A stretch of 64,000 nucleotides of DNA from a bacterium (GCA_035528375.1 DATKYS010000137.1:49698-113697), one strand, 5' to 3'. Positions 1-10,061 are shown, counted from the stretch's first letter. Notes: a model not told the origin generated them from the letters alone. Translations and numbers: made by a program.

Positions 1-2
1 TG

Positions 3-314
3 GTGGTCGGCGTGGGGGCTATGACGCTCTCGCCGCTGTTGGAGACGCCGCGATTGGCTCTGGACGCGGTGTCCATCCCGGCTTTTCTGTACCTCTCGCT
101 GGCGGCGACTGTGCTGGTGGTTTTCTGGCAGATGCGGTGGCAGCCGAAGCTGGGGGCGGGGCGGGCGGCGCTCATCTACGTGGGTGAGGCGGTCATCGCC
201 GCGGCGGGCGGGGCGGTCTTCTTCGCCGAGCGGCTGCCGTGGTACGGCTACGCGGGGATGGGGCTCATCCTGGCGGCGATTCTCTGGGGCAACCGGCGGG
301 GAACGCAGACGTGA
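3..314 (+). CDS. EamA/DMT-type permease, C-terminal fragment
   Basis: The last ~103 codons of a membrane protein whose beginning lies before the window. Three hydrophobic segments are visible (about residues 26-45, 55-75 and 80-96). The penultimate one carries the small-residue, GE-type pattern (YVGEAVIAAAGG) typical of the final repeat of EamA/DMT drug/metabolite permeases, and the segment ends with the usual short basic tail. This family exports or exchanges small metabolites across the inner membrane; no substrate can be inferred. The gene is followed by a palindromic repeat cluster and not by a linked gene. The family call rests on topology and general resemblance only. Confidence 0.6.
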   Translation: MVGVGAMTLSPLLETPRLALDAVSIPAFLYLSLAATVLVVFWQMRWQPKLGAGRAALIYVGEAVIAAAGGAVFFAERLPWYGYAGMGLILAAILWGNRRGTQT

Positions 315-318
315 GAAT

Positions 319-548
319 GTAGGACGGGGACTTCAGTCCCCGCCGCTTTTACCCCTCACCCCAACCCTTTCCCCAGAGGGGAGAGGGGGTAAAAGGCAGC
401 CCTCACCCCCGACCCGTGCCTTGCAGACCTCCCACGGGGAGAGGGGGGCCGTTTTTAAGAAGACCCTCACCCCGGCCCGTGCCTTGCCGATTGCGATGAT
501 GCGGGCCGACCTGAACGGCGCGCCGTCGGTCGGCCCCTACGAGGGTGG
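319..548. repeat. Dispersed palindromic intergenic repeat cluster, copy 1
   Basis: Noncoding spacer built of short inverted repeats. Positions 325-342 form a perfect 8-bp stem with a 2-nt loop (CGGGGACT-TC-AGTCCCCG) inside a GTAGG...CCGCCGC unit. A CCCTCACC.../GGGAGAGGGG module follows at about 353-475. Positions 501-543 contain a GGCCGACC...GGTCGGCCCCTAC unit. The first unit recurs at 15197-15224 and 48536-48563, and 501-543 recurs at 15094-15136 with two mismatches in 43. No ORF with protein character is present. Confidence 0.85.
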
Positions 549-575
549 TGCGCTATTCTCGACGACCGGTCGGCC

Positions 576-2984
576 TCAGATGTCCAGGTTGGCCACCTCG
601 AGGGCGTGGGAGCGGATGAACTCCCGCCGCGGCGGCACCTGGTCCCCCATCAGCACGCTGAACATCTCGTCGGCGGCGAAGGCGTCCTCCACCGTCACCT
701 GTAGCAGCGTCCGGCTCGCCGGGTCCATCGTCGTCTCCCAGAGCTGGTCGGGATTCATCTCGCCCAGCCCCTTGTAACGCTGGACGGAAACCTCCCGATT
801 GCCGGTCCGGCGCAGGATTTCCAGAAGCTCCAGGGGGTCGGTCAGCTCGAACCGCTCATCCTTGCCCAGGTGGAGGGTGATGCCGGGCTTTTTCTGCGCC
901 GGGAAATCGAGGCCGAACTCCCTCAAAGCGCCTCGGAGCTCCTCCAGCTCGGTGGCCTCACCCAGCTCCTCCGGCTCGTGCTTCCTCCATTCCGACCGCT
1001 GGCCCAAAAGGTCGGCCAGCTCCTCCCCCGCCTCGGCCTTCTCCTCCAAAAGCCCCAGCTCCTGGTCGGTGTAGGCGTATTCGATGTCGCCGGTCTCGAG
1101 GTCGCGCAGGTAGTATCGCGGCAGGCGACCGTCCCGCTCGCGGCCGAGGTATTCCTCCACGTCCAGCCCCCGACGTTCGAGACGATCGAAGGAGAGCTTC
1201 ACCCGTCTGAGGTGCCTGGTCAGGCCCAGGAGGGCCTTCTCGTCGAGCTTGGCGCCGTTTATTTCCGCCCGAGCCCCCCGGCAGCCCAGCTCGAGGAGCA
1301 GACGGTCCATCTCCCCCTCGCTCTGCATGTAGAACTCCTCGCGGCCGCGCTTGACCCGGTAGAGCGGCGGCTGGGCGATGTAGATATACCCCTGCTCCAG
1401 AAGCGGCCGCATCTGGCGGTAGAAGAAGGTCAAAAGAAGGGTGCGGATGTGGCTGCCGTCCACGTCGGCGTCGGTCATTATCACGAGCTTGTGGTAGCGC
1501 AGCCTCTCGAGCTCGAACTCCTCGGCGATGCCGGTTCCGACGGCGGTGATGATGGTGATGAGCTCGTTGTTGGAGAGAATCTTGTCCAGGCGGGCCTTCT
1601 CCACATTCAAGATCTTCCCGCCCAGGGGAAGGATGGCCTGGTAGGCGCGGTCGCGACCCTGCTTGGCCGATCCGCCGGCCGAGGGGCCCTCCACGATGAA
1701 CAGCTCGCATTTCTCCGGTTCGCGCTCCGAGCAGTCGGCGAGCACTCCGGGGAGTGAGCTCCCCTCGAGGGCGCTCTTGCGCCGGGCGAGGTTGCGGGCC
1801 TTGCGGGCCGCCTGGCGCGCCCGGGCGGACTCCAGCGACTTGGTCACAATCTTGCGGGCCGTGTCCGGGTGCTCCTCGTAGTAGAAGGTCAGCCCCTCGC
1901 CCACTATCTGCTCGACTATCCCCTTGAGCTCGCTGTTGCCCAGCTTGGTCTTCATCTGACCCTCGAACTGGGGGTTGCCGATTCTGACGCTCACCACGGC
2001 GGCCATGCCCTCGCGGATGTCCTCGCCTAAAAGCGGCGGTTCGTCCTTCTTCAACAGGCCCTGGACCCGGGCGTAATCGTTGGTCGTCCGGGTCAGGGCG
2101 GCCCGGAAGCCGGATAGGTGGGTCCCGCCCTCCTCGGTGTTGATGTTGTTGGCGAAGGTGAAGATGTTCTCCGTGTAGCCGTCGGAGTGCTGCATGGCCA
2201 CCTCGAGGGAGACCATCCCCGAGTCCTCCGTCTCCTCCCGCACGCCCTCGAGGTAGACGATGGTGGGGTAGATGGGCGTCCGGCCGGCGTTGATGTGCCC
2301 GATGAACTCGACGATCCCGCCCGAGTAGGAGTACTGGACGCGGCGTCCGTCGCGCTCGTCGGAGAGCTCGATGGTGAGCCCCTTGTTCAGGAATGCCATC
2401 TCGCGCAGCCGCTTGGCCAGGAAGTCGAAGGAGAAATCCGTCGCCTCGAAGACCATCGGGTCCGGGATGAAGCTGATCTTGGTCCCCCGCTTCTTGGTCT
2501 TGCCGATGACGCTCACCGACCCCTGGGGTACCCCGCGGATGTAGCGCTGGTGGTGGATGTTCCCGTCGAGCTTGACCTCCACGTCGCACCAGGCGGAGAG
2601 GGCGTTGACGACGGAGACGCCCACGCCGTGCAGGCCGCCGGACACCTTGTACGTCTTCGAGTCGAACTTGCCGCCGGCGTGGAGGGTGGTCATCACCACC
2701 TCGAGGGCGGAGCGGTTCTCCTCCTTGTGGATGTCCACGGGGATGCCGCGGCCGTTGTCCACCACGGTCACCGAGTTGTCGGGGTGGATCGCGACCTCGA
2801 TGTGGTCGCAGAAGCCGGCCATGGCCTCGTCCACCGAGTTGTCCACCACCTCGAAGACCAGGTGGTGCAGGCCGCGTTCGCCGGTGGAGCCGATGTACAT
2901 CGCCGGGCGCTTGCGGACCGCTTCCAGGCCTTTTAACACCTGGATGTCGTCGGCGGTATATGAGTTTTTCTCGTCCTTGGGCAT
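576..2984 (-). CDS. gyrB: DNA gyrase subunit B
   Basis: ATPase subunit of type II topoisomerase, which with GyrA introduces negative supercoils. The GHKL ATP-binding region is at the N-terminus ([33 protein letters not shown]). The transducer follows, then the TOPRIM domain from about residue 422 ([19 protein letters not shown] near 505) and the C-terminal tail ([10 protein letters not shown] near 733). At 802 aa it is the long form: about 150 extra residues (roughly 555-715) separate TOPRIM from the tail, as in E. coli-type GyrB; short GyrBs are about 640 aa. ATG start, preceded by GAGG. It lies 24 bp after a DUF5683 gene and is probably cotranscribed with it from the promoter at 3768-3796. 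gyrA is not in the window. Confidence 0.98.
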   Translation of the reverse strand: MPKDEKNSYTADDIQVLKGLEAVRKRPAMYIGSTGERGLHHLVFEVVDNSVDEAMAGFCDHIEVAIHPDNSVTVVDNGRGIPVDIHKEENRSALEVVMTTLHAGGKFDSKTYKVSGGLHGVGVSVVNALSAWCDVEVKLDGNIHHQRYIRGVPQGSVSVIGKTKKRGTKISFIPDPMVFEATDFSFDFLAKRLREMAFLNKGLTIELSDERDGRRVQYSYSGGIVEFIGHINAGRTPIYPTIVYLEGVREETEDSGMVSLEVAMQHSDGYTENIFTFANNINTEEGGTHLSGFRAALTRTTNDYARVQGLLKKDEPPLLGEDIREGMAAVVSVRIGNPQFEGQMKTKLGNSELKGIVEQIVGEGLTFYYEEHPDTARKIVTKSLESARARQAARKARNLARRKSALEGSSLPGVLADCSEREPEKCELFIVEGPSAGGSAKQGRDRAYQAILPLGGKILNVEKARLDKILSNNELITIITAVGTGIAEEFELERLRYHKLVIMTDADVDGSHIRTLLLTFFYRQMRPLLEQGYIYIAQPPLYRVKRGREEFYMQSEGEMDRLLLELGCRGARAEINGAKLDEKALLGLTRHLRRVKLSFDRLERRGLDVEEYLGRERDGRLPRYYLRDLETGDIEYAYTDQELGLLEEKAEAGEELADLLGQRSEWRKHEPEELGEATELEELRGALREFGLDFPAQKKPGITLHLGKDERFELTDPLELLEILRRTGNREVSVQRYKGLGEMNPDQLWETTMDPASRTLLQVTVEDAFAADEMFSVLMGDQVPPRREFIRSHALEVANLDI

Positions 2985-3008
2985 GCGGAGTGTAAACCTC
3001 CTGATCCG

Positions 3009-3716
3009 TCAATAAACGATGGAAAGGGAAACGCCGGCGCCTGGATTTCCGCACGAGTCGGTGTAGAAGCGGGGAGCGAGCTCCACCGAAAACCCCTTCC
3101 CCGCTTCCCCGGTCCCGGTGAGCTCATCCCCGGTCTCGAAGTCGGCGAGGTGGGCGTCCACGTAAGCGTCCAGCATGGAGTACACCACGACCAGGGCGGC
3201 CAGCCAGATGTGCGTCTCGTAGTCCACCCGGTAATTTTTATAAAGATCCAGGTGGTAGTCGCGCAGGGCGAAGACGTCGGTCAAATCCGGGCTCATCCTA
3301 TCGTCGGGGATATCGAAGCCTTCGAACTGACGGCGCTCGTAGGCCGCGGCGTCGGCGTAGTAAATGATGCCGTACACGGTGAGCGCCTCGAGGCCGAAGA
3401 GGACGACCCCCTTCAGGTACTCCTCGTTGTAGAACTGTCCCCAGCCGGCGATGACCCCCGAGCGCCAGAGCGCCTCCACGGGGTCCGGCCGCCAGGGCGC
3501 CGGGGACTCGGCGGTCTCGGTCGCCGTCGCCGATTCGGTGATTTCAGTCCCCGGTTCGGACTCGACCGTTTCAGCCGCCGGTGCGGACTCGACGGAATCC
3601 GACTCCCCGTCGGTCGGGGGCGTTTCGCCGTCGGGAACGGGGGGCTCTTCGGCCGCCAGAACCGAGAGGGGCGGCCCCGCCAGGAGGAGAAGGATCAAAT
3701 GGAACGGACGGGTCAA
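3009..3716 (-). CDS. DUF5683-type exported/membrane protein
   Basis: 235 aa. A cleavable signal peptide (residues 1-22, ending near VLAAEE) is followed by a Ser/Thr/Glu/Pro-rich linker (about 24-75). Then comes a conserved core with PDPVEALWRSGVIAGWGQFYN, two hydrophobic segments (GVVLFGLEALTVYGIIYYAD and IWLAALVVVYSMLDAYVDAHL) and a beta-rich C-terminus. The G-WGQFYN...YSMLDAYVDAHL pattern matches DUF5683, a family common in Bacteroidetes and related phyla and of unknown function. It is the first gene of a two-gene unit with gyrB, an unusual pairing. Confidence 0.8.
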   Translation of the reverse strand: MTRPFHLILLLLAGPPLSVLAAEEPPVPDGETPPTDGESDSVESAPAAETVESEPGTEITESATATETAESPAPWRPDPVEALWRSGVIAGWGQFYNEEYLKGVVLFGLEALTVYGIIYYADAAAYERRQFEGFDIPDDRMSPDLTDVFALRDYHLDLYKNYRVDYETHIWLAALVVVYSMLDAYVDAHLADFETGDELTGTGEAGKGFSVELAPRFYTDSCGNPGAGVSLSIVY

Positions 3717-3767
3717 GGGGGCTCCGGGCTCGGTCGTCGGACGGGTTTCGTGAACGTAAGTGCCTTT

Positions 3768-3796
3768 ATTTTAAATAAAATCCGTCTAAAGGTCAA
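3768..3796 (-). promoter_or_regulatory. Sigma-70-type promoter for DUF5683-gyrB
   Basis: On the minus strand TTGACC (3796-3791), a 17-bp spacer and TAAAAT (3773-3768). This lies about 50 bp upstream of the DUF5683 start, in the 323-bp spacer it shares with the divergent PBP1A gene. The rest of the spacer shows only the PBP1A promoter. Confidence 0.65.
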
Positions 3797-3902
3797 GGCG
3801 CGGGCTTTGGGATATGTGCTATATTATCAACGGATTGCGGTGTTTCATTCCCCGACTGGATGCCGCGCGGGAAGAACCGCTCCGGGTGCCGGTCGCTCCG
3901 TG

Positions 3903-3932
3903 TTGAACCGGGGGCGTTCCACGGGGTATAAT
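3903..3932 (+). promoter_or_regulatory. Sigma-70-type promoter for the PBP1A cluster
   Basis: TTGAAC (3903-3908), an 18-bp spacer and a perfect TATAAT (3927-3932), about 100 bp upstream of the PBP1A start. It should drive the envelope gene cluster 4040-10008. Confidence 0.65.
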
Positions 3933-4039
3933 CGGGGGGTCGCCACGGGGAACGGTGGTGCAAGACGGGTCGTAGGATAGCCGTCCGACTCCCTTTACCG
4001 TTTCCCCGATCCGTCACACTACCAACCGTTCGAGGACCG

Positions 4040-6508
4040 ATGGGTTCCGTAAAAGCCAAGCACGCCAGGGCCGATGTGTTCACCCGGATCGGCGGGTGGT
4101 TCCGCCGCCTGTTCCAGCGTCCCGTGCCCGAAACCCTGGAGAGCGGTCTCTCCCATCCCGGGGTGGAGGCGAAGGCCGGGGTCCGCGCCCGGACGGGGGC
4201 TTTCTCCTGGCGGGTGGCCGGATACGTCGTCGTCATTTCATCTTTTTTCATCATCGGGTTGGGGCTCGGTCTGGTGCACGCCTTCTCCGGCGGGTTGCCG
4301 AAAATTTCCGGGCTGTGGAAGTTCGAGAGCTATCTGCCCACCGAGGTTTACGACGACAACGGCGAGCTGATCGCCACCTTCCTCGTAGAGCGACGTTACG
4401 TCGTGCAGATGAGCGAGATACCGGACAACCTGGTCCAAGCAACCCTGGCCATCGAGGACCAGCGCTTCTACGAGCACTGGGGGATCAACGTATGGCGCAC
4501 CGGCAAGGCGGCACTCATAGACCTGATGGCCGGTGAGAAGCGCCAGGGCGCCTCGACCGTCACCCAGCAGCTGGCGCGAAACTACTTCCTCACCCTGGAG
4601 AAGAGCTGGGTGCGGAAAATCCGCGAGGCCATCCTGGCGGTCCAGATAGAGAAGGCCTACACCAAGGACGAGATACTCTACTTCTACCTGAACCAGATCT
4701 ACTACGGGCACGGTTGCTACGGGGTGGAGGCCACATCGCGGTTCTTCTTCGGCAAGCACGCGCGGGAGCTGAGCCTGCCCGAGGCGGCGCTCATCGCCGG
4801 GCTGCCCCAGAACCCCGGCGGTTACTCGCCGTACTACCACCCCGAGCAGGCCAAGCTGCGACGGAACACGGTCCTTCTGATGATGGCCGACGTGGGGTAC
4901 ATCACCGAGGAGGAGCGGTCCTGGGCGGCGGCGCAGCCCATCGAGCTGGCCCAGCGTCGCCGCACCAAGTCGAAGGCCCCCTACTTCGTGGAGTACATCC
5001 GCTCCGAGCTGGAGAAGGAGTACGGCTCCAACGCCGTCTATCAGGCGGGGATGAAGGTCTACACCACCCTGGACTTGAGTATGCAGGAGCTGGCCGAAAA
5101 GCACGTGGCCCAGGGGCTGGAGCGGGTTCAGGAGCGCTGGAACTACAAGCCGTACCCCCGCAATGACAACCTCAAGATAGAGGACCTGGAGCTGGGGCAG
5201 ATCCGCTCCGGAATCGTCACCGAGCGGGACGACGAGTTCGCCTACGTGGACCTGGGCGGCGGCATCACCGGCCGCATAGACATCACCCCCCTCTACTGGC
5301 ACTGGCCCAACCCGCCCGAGGTGGAGATTCAGGAGGGCGCCGAGATAGCGGTCAAGGTGACCAGCCTGGTGCGCTCCACGGGCCGGGTGGAGCTGTCCCT
5401 GGAGAAGAAACCCTACCCCCAGGCGGCGCTGGTTTCCGTAGACCCGCGGACGGGCTTCATCAAAGCCATGGTGGGCGGGTCGGACTATGACGAGAGCCAG
5501 TTCAACCGGGCCGTGTACGCCCGCCGGCAGCCCGGCTCGGCTTTCAAGGTCTTCGTGTACACCGCGGCCATAGACAACGGTTACACCGCCGCCGACACCC
5601 TTCTGGACAAGCCCTTCGTGGTCAACGCCGACGGCGTGGTCTGGGCCCCGCACAACTACTCCATGGGCTACTCGGGTCGGCCGATGACCATCCGCACCGC
5701 CATCGCCATGTCCATCAACCTGGTGGCGGCGCGGCTGATTCTGGAGTTAGGCGTCGAGCCGGTGCGAACCTATGCCGAGCGCATGGGCATCCGCACCCCC
5801 ATCGCCCACACATACTCCATCGCCCTGGGCTCCTCCGAGGTCACCCCCCTGGACATGGCCAGCGCCTTCGGCACCTTCGCCACCCTGGGCATCCACGTCG
5901 AGCCCACGGCGATAAAGCTCATCAAGGACCGCGACGGCAACGTCATCAAGGAGAACATCCCCCGGGCGGAGGTGGTCCTGCGGCGGGAGACGGCCTTCAT
6001 CATGCGCTCCATGCTGCAGGGCACCACGACCGGCGGCACCGCGGCCCGCGCCGGACGCACCTTAAAGCGCCCCTGCGCCGGAAAGACCGGCACCACCAAC
6101 GAGGCGGGCGACTGCTGGTTCATCGGCTTCGTCCCCCAGCTCTGCACATCGGTCTGGGTCGGATTCGACGACCACACCTCCCTGGGCTACAACGCCACCG
6201 GCGAGTCCCATGCCGTCCCCCTCTGGAGCGACTACATGGCCGACGTGCTCCAGAACTACCCCGTCGAGGAGTTCTCCGTGCCCGAGGGGCTGAAGCTCCA
6301 GCGGTACGTGGTTTGCGGCGACTCGGGGCTCTTGGCCAACCCCGACTGCCCGCACAAGATAGGCGAGGACTTCATTGACGGCACCGCGCCCACGGCGTAC
6401 TGCGACCTGCACGGCCCGGGGTCGCGGGACTTCATCGCCCACGACGCCGCCCTCGCCGCCGGTGAGACCGCGCCCGAGTACGGCTACCGGTACGATGAGG
6501 AGAAGTAG
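4040..6508 (+). CDS. Class A penicillin-binding protein (PBP1A family)
   Basis: Bifunctional peptidoglycan glycosyltransferase/transpeptidase anchored in the inner membrane. A cytoplasmic N-terminus is followed by one membrane helix (about residues 55-75). The GT51 domain has the EDQRFYEHWG catalytic motif near 138, GASTVTQQLARN, and the REAILAVQIEK...YLNQIYYG motif. An OB-like domain (about 388-460) precedes the transpeptidase, which has SxxK (PGSAFK, near 497), SxN (SINLV, near 557) and KTGTT near 682. All catalytic motifs are intact and 822 aa is normal for the family. It heads a cluster with an NlpC/P60 hydrolase and an O-antigen ligase-like protein, consistent with envelope assembly. Confidence 0.95.
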   Translation: MGSVKAKHARADVFTRIGGWFRRLFQRPVPETLESGLSHPGVEAKAGVRARTGAFSWRVAGYVVVISSFFIIGLGLGLVHAFSGGLPKISGLWKFESYLPTEVYDDNGELIATFLVERRYVVQMSEIPDNLVQATLAIEDQRFYEHWGINVWRTGKAALIDLMAGEKRQGASTVTQQLARNYFLTLEKSWVRKIREAILAVQIEKAYTKDEILYFYLNQIYYGHGCYGVEATSRFFFGKHARELSLPEAALIAGLPQNPGGYSPYYHPEQAKLRRNTVLLMMADVGYITEEERSWAAAQPIELAQRRRTKSKAPYFVEYIRSELEKEYGSNAVYQAGMKVYTTLDLSMQELAEKHVAQGLERVQERWNYKPYPRNDNLKIEDLELGQIRSGIVTERDDEFAYVDLGGGITGRIDITPLYWHWPNPPEVEIQEGAEIAVKVTSLVRSTGRVELSLEKKPYPQAALVSVDPRTGFIKAMVGGSDYDESQFNRAVYARRQPGSAFKVFVYTAAIDNGYTAADTLLDKPFVVNADGVVWAPHNYSMGYSGRPMTIRTAIAMSINLVAARLILELGVEPVRTYAERMGIRTPIAHTYSIALGSSEVTPLDMASAFGTFATLGIHVEPTAIKLIKDRDGNVIKENIPRAEVVLRRETAFIMRSMLQGTTTGGTAARAGRTLKRPCAGKTGTTNEAGDCWFIGFVPQLCTSVWVGFDDHTSLGYNATGESHAVPLWSDYMADVLQNYPVEEFSVPEGLKLQRYVVCGDSGLLANPDCPHKIGEDFIDGTAPTAYCDLHGPGSRDFIAHDAALAAGETAPEYGYRYDEEK

Positions 6509-6578
6509 GCCTGGGCTTGGCGGTGAATCGTAAATGCCAGAGACCTGTGGGTCGCCCGAATACCACGGGGGATAGAGA

Positions 6579-7148
6579 TTGGGCCTGACACCGGACGAGC
6601 AGCGTGCGGCCATCGTCCGCAACTTCCCCGCCAAGACCGGCCATGACCTGGCCTGGTGGGTTGACCTGCTGAAGAAGACAGGACCCGCGGGGAAGCGGGA
6701 GCGTACGGCCTGGCTCCAGGAAAATCACGGCCTCGGCCAGCTCTACGCCCGGGCCGTCGTCGCCGGGACGGAGAAGACCGAGGGCCGCGTCGAGCCCACG
6801 TCCGAAGAGCTGGTTGACACCCAGTACGCCGGGGCGAAGGCCGCCTTCCGTCCGATTCACGACCGGCTGGTGAAGTGGGCTCGGGCCGAGCTGCCCGACG
6901 TGCGTGTCAATCCCTGCCGGACCTACGTCTCCCTCTTCCGCCGGCACCAGTTCGCGGTCATCGCGGTGAAGCGGGACGGTATCTATTTAGGTCTGGCGCT
7001 GCCCGGTGAGGAGCCGGGCGGGGCGTGGGAGCCGGCGAAGAATCTGGGCTGCGTGCGGATCACCCACCAGTTGAGGCTCGCCGAGGCGGGCGAGGTGGAC
7101 GGCGGGGTGCTTTCCTGCTTGCGGCGGGCCTACGAGGCCGACGTCTGA
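6579..7148 (+). CDS. DUF4287/DUF5655-like two-domain protein
   Basis: 189 aa, cytoplasmic, no signal or membrane segment. The N-terminal ~60 residues (FPAKTGHDLAWWVDLLKK...RTAWLQENHGLGQLYARAVV) resemble DUF4287. The remainder (AFRPIHDRLVKWARAELPDVRVNPCRTYVSLFRRHQFAVI) resembles DUF5655, a small fold often found in uncharacterised 'transporter' annotations. Function unknown. The start is TTG, chosen because it follows ACGGGGGATAGAGA and no better in-frame codon is nearby. It lies 70 bp after the PBP1A gene and 8 bp before the NlpC/P60 gene, so it is probably part of that operon although nothing in the sequence links it to cell-wall chemistry. Confidence 0.75.
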   Translation: MGLTPDEQRAAIVRNFPAKTGHDLAWWVDLLKKTGPAGKRERTAWLQENHGLGQLYARAVVAGTEKTEGRVEPTSEELVDTQYAGAKAAFRPIHDRLVKWARAELPDVRVNPCRTYVSLFRRHQFAVIAVKRDGIYLGLALPGEEPGGAWEPAKNLGCVRITHQLRLAEAGEVDGGVLSCLRRAYEADV

Positions 7149-7156
7149 GGAGTCGA

Positions 7157-8464
7157 ATGCGCTTGTTCCGGGCGGAAATTCTCTTTTTTGTATTCTGCGG
7201 CGCGGCGCTGGGGGCTACCGTCCAAAGGGTGGACTACGACCCACAGAGCCGCACGGTGCGCGTCGCAGTCCAGTCCGATACCGAGCCCACGTACAAGGAT
7301 TTCGAGCTCCCCGACCCCGACCGCGTGGTCCTGGACCTGGAAAACGCATCCTTCCCCGCGAACAAATTCGAGGCCACCGTGGGCGACGGACTGGTGGCCG
7401 GTCTCCGCGCCGCCCAGAACTCCGTTGATCCCGCCGTGACCCGGGTCGTGGTGGACCTGGAGGCCGGCGTTTCGGGCTACACGGTGGGCATTACCGGTTC
7501 GGCGCCCTCCTGGTCGGTCAACCTCACCGTCATCCCCGCCGGGAGCGTCGTCGCGGTGGAGACCGAGGCTAGGCTCATCGAGGAGGCGACCCTGGAGCCG
7601 CACGTGCTCCCCGGGGAGGAGCCGCCCCCGAAGGAGGCCCTCGTTTTCGCCGCCAGCCCCACCCCGGTGCGCGAATCGCCGGCCTCCAACGCCCGCCGGG
7701 TGAGCGAGGGGCTGGCCGGGGAGCGGGTCGAGGCCGTGGCCGAGCTGGGTGGGTGGCGCCTGGTCATCCTCACCGAGCAGGACGGCCTGGCCGGGTGGGT
7801 GCCCTCCTCTTCCCTCGTCACGGAGGGGAAGGTGGAGCGCGACGACGGCTCCGTGCGCGCGGTGCCCAATCCCCGCACCCCTCCCCCCGGCACCCCCCAG
7901 ACCCCCCAGCCGAACCGGGCCCCGCTGCGCACCGAGGCCACCGATGGCTCGGCCATCATCGCCCACCTCTCCGCCGACACATCTTTCCGGGCGTACCGCC
8001 GCCGGGAGGGCTGGTATTTCGTTCAGCTCGAGGACGGCCGCGCCGGGTGGGTCGCCGCGCGGTACGTCGAGCTCGAGACCGCCGGTCCCGGCGAGGCCTG
8101 GCGCCAGGCCGTCGTGGCCACCGCAGAGAGTTACCTGGGCTCGCCCTACGTCTGGGGCGGCACCTCGAGCTCGGGCTTCGACTGCTCCGGCCTCGTGTGG
8201 CGCGTCTACAAGCAGAACGGTATCGAGGTCCCCCGCACCGCCGGCCCCCAGTACCGCGAGGGGCGGCGCGTCACCCGCGACGTACTCCTGCCCGGAGACC
8301 TGGTCTTCTTCTCCACCTACAGCGCCGGACCCAGCCACGTAGGCATCTACGCCGGGGACGACCGCTTCATTCAGGCCGACTCCTCCGACGGCGTCCGCTA
8401 CTCCGACCTGGACGGCGTGTACTGGAATGACCACATCTACGGCTACTCCCGCTGGACGCCGTGA
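7157..8464 (+). CDS. Secreted AMIN/SH3/NlpC-P60 cell-wall hydrolase
   Basis: 435 aa from ATG 7157; the open frame extends upstream, but only this start gives a signal peptide (MRLFRAEILFFVFCGAALGA) and avoids overlap. An AMIN-like domain (about 20-105, VQRVDYDPQSRTVRVAVQ...DRVVLDLENA) is followed by two SH3-type domains (about 163-225 and 253-306), the second after a Pro-rich linker. The C-terminal NlpC/P60 domain (about 315-433) has the catalytic Cys in FDCSGLVW (near 342) and His in PSHVGIYAG (near 393). It probably cleaves peptide stems of murein in the periplasm, with AMIN and SH3 for wall targeting. AMIN is more usual on amidases and secretins than on P60 enzymes. Confidence 0.9.
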   Translation: MRLFRAEILFFVFCGAALGATVQRVDYDPQSRTVRVAVQSDTEPTYKDFELPDPDRVVLDLENASFPANKFEATVGDGLVAGLRAAQNSVDPAVTRVVVDLEAGVSGYTVGITGSAPSWSVNLTVIPAGSVVAVETEARLIEEATLEPHVLPGEEPPPKEALVFAASPTPVRESPASNARRVSEGLAGERVEAVAELGGWRLVILTEQDGLAGWVPSSSLVTEGKVERDDGSVRAVPNPRTPPPGTPQTPQPNRAPLRTEATDGSAIIAHLSADTSFRAYRRREGWYFVQLEDGRAGWVAARYVELETAGPGEAWRQAVVATAESYLGSPYVWGGTSSSGFDCSGLVWRVYKQNGIEVPRTAGPQYREGRRVTRDVLLPGDLVFFSTYSAGPSHVGIYAGDDRFIQADSSDGVRYSDLDGVYWNDHIYGYSRWTP

Positions 8465-10008
8465 GCGAGCTCGAACTAAAGGAACGTCATCCGATCTACC
8501 GCTTCGCCGGCTGGGCCGGCCTGGCCCTTTTGTGCATCCTGGTCGCCTTCACCTTCACCTACTTCGCCTACACCCGCCGGTTCATGATCGGGCTCTTGGC
8601 CACGGCGGCCCTGATAGCGCCCGCGGCGCTTTTTCTCGTCTTCGCCCACGAGAAGGCGAGGCTGTGGTGGGCGAGGATTCTGGTCGCCCTCATGCCCCTC
8701 GGCCTCCTTTTCCGGTTCGGCAGCGACGAGTTCTACTTCACGCCCGCGCTCTTCATGTTCCTCATCAACCTCTTCGTGATCGTCCTCGACAAGCTGCAGG
8801 GATACGAGGGGGAGAAGCCTAAACCCACGCCGCTCTCCAAGCCGCTGGGTATATGGCTGGTCACGATCATCTTCTCCACCCTCGTCAGCCGGTTCGCCGT
8901 CCACGGGGTGCTCGAGCTCATCCCCCTCCTCCTGGCCTCCACGGTCTACGTTTACGTCCGCCTCTACATCCGCGACGAGCGGGAGCTCGAGAGCCTGATC
9001 AAAGCCTTCACCGTGGGGGCCTGTTACTCCCTCGGCTCGGGGTACTTCGAGCTCATCAAGGGCGTGACCTACACGGCGGACCTCTCCCACGAGAGCCAGT
9101 CCATATCGATGTACGCGGACGTGTTCCGGGTTGACGGGAGCTTCTACTCACCCAACTCCTTCGTCTACTTCAGCGCGTCCTGCGCCCTTTTGTACAGCGT
9201 CATGTTCTTCTACTGGCGGAACTGGCGCTGGAAAGTATTCTCACTCGTCCTGGCCCTTTCCGGGGCGGTCCTCTCCATCTTCACCTACTCCCGCGGAGGC
9301 GTCTTCGGTCTGGCCGCCGGCATCCTGTTTCTCACCCTGGCGCTGCCGCCTCCCAAAAAGCGCCTGAAGCTCTACCTGGTGGTTGTCCCCCTCGCGCTGG
9401 CAGTGGCCCTCTGCGTCACGATACCGGTCCTGGGGTCCAGGGGGGCGGGGCTCGTTGACCCCCAGGAGCTTCAGCAGGTCGTGGTTAGCACCGAGTCGGC
9501 GGGGCAGGTGGCGGACATCACCTCATCGCTCGCCAGGCCGATAATGTGGTACCGGTCCTTCGAGTTCTGGATGAATAGTCCGGTATGGGGAATCGGCCAC
9601 TCGAACTTCGAGGGGTATTTCAACCCGGTCATGCCGTATATGTTCCGCATGTTCGGGTTTTACCCCAGGCACCCGCACAACATCTTCATCTACGCTCTTC
9701 TTTCGACGGGGCTCATCGGGCTCGGGTGCCTCATCACCATCGTCGTCAAGCTGAGCAGGTACACGTTGGGCGGCATACGGCACCGCGGGACGTTCATCGG
9801 CTACCTTTCCATCGCCCTCGGCAGCATCTGGCTTCTCACCTTCATCCAGGGGATGGTGGACGCGATTTTCGTTCTTCCCCTGACCATACCCATAGCCGGT
9901 TCCTTCTTCTTATTCCTCGCTTCGAGCACCTTCGTGATGGACGCGGTGAAGGAGCGTCTCGCGCTGGAAAAAACTACTTCCCGGGAAACGCCCGCAATCG
10001 GACCGTAG
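8461..10008 (+). CDS. O-antigen ligase (WaaL/Wzy)-like polytopic membrane protein
   Basis: 515 aa with about 11-12 hydrophobic segments. The long non-membrane stretch (about 325-410) before the last segments contains RPIMWYRSFEFWMNSPVWGIGHSNFEGYF and FYPRHPHNIFIYALLSTGLIGL. The GxGxxNF and H-PHN...L...G pattern is the hallmark of the O-antigen ligase/polymerase family, which transfers or polymerises lipid-linked glycans on the periplasmic face. GTG start overlapping the preceding stop by four bases (GTGA), so translation is coupled to the NlpC/P60 gene. The substrate (O-antigen, exopolysaccharide or protein glycan) cannot be told from sequence. Confidence 0.85.
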   Translation: MSELELKERHPIYRFAGWAGLALLCILVAFTFTYFAYTRRFMIGLLATAALIAPAALFLVFAHEKARLWWARILVALMPLGLLFRFGSDEFYFTPALFMFLINLFVIVLDKLQGYEGEKPKPTPLSKPLGIWLVTIIFSTLVSRFAVHGVLELIPLLLASTVYVYVRLYIRDERELESLIKAFTVGACYSLGSGYFELIKGVTYTADLSHESQSISMYADVFRVDGSFYSPNSFVYFSASCALLYSVMFFYWRNWRWKVFSLVLALSGAVLSIFTYSRGGVFGLAAGILFLTLALPPPKKRLKLYLVVVPLALAVALCVTIPVLGSRGAGLVDPQELQQVVVSTESAGQVADITSSLARPIMWYRSFEFWMNSPVWGIGHSNFEGYFNPVMPYMFRMFGFYPRHPHNIFIYALLSTGLIGLGCLITIVVKLSRYTLGGIRHRGTFIGYLSIALGSIWLLTFIQGMVDAIFVLPLTIPIAGSFFLFLASSTFVMDAVKERLALEKTTSRETPAIGP

Positions 10009-10061
10009 TGAATGGATTCCCCGGAGGCCCCCTGGATATATGGTCCCCCCGGGACAACCGC

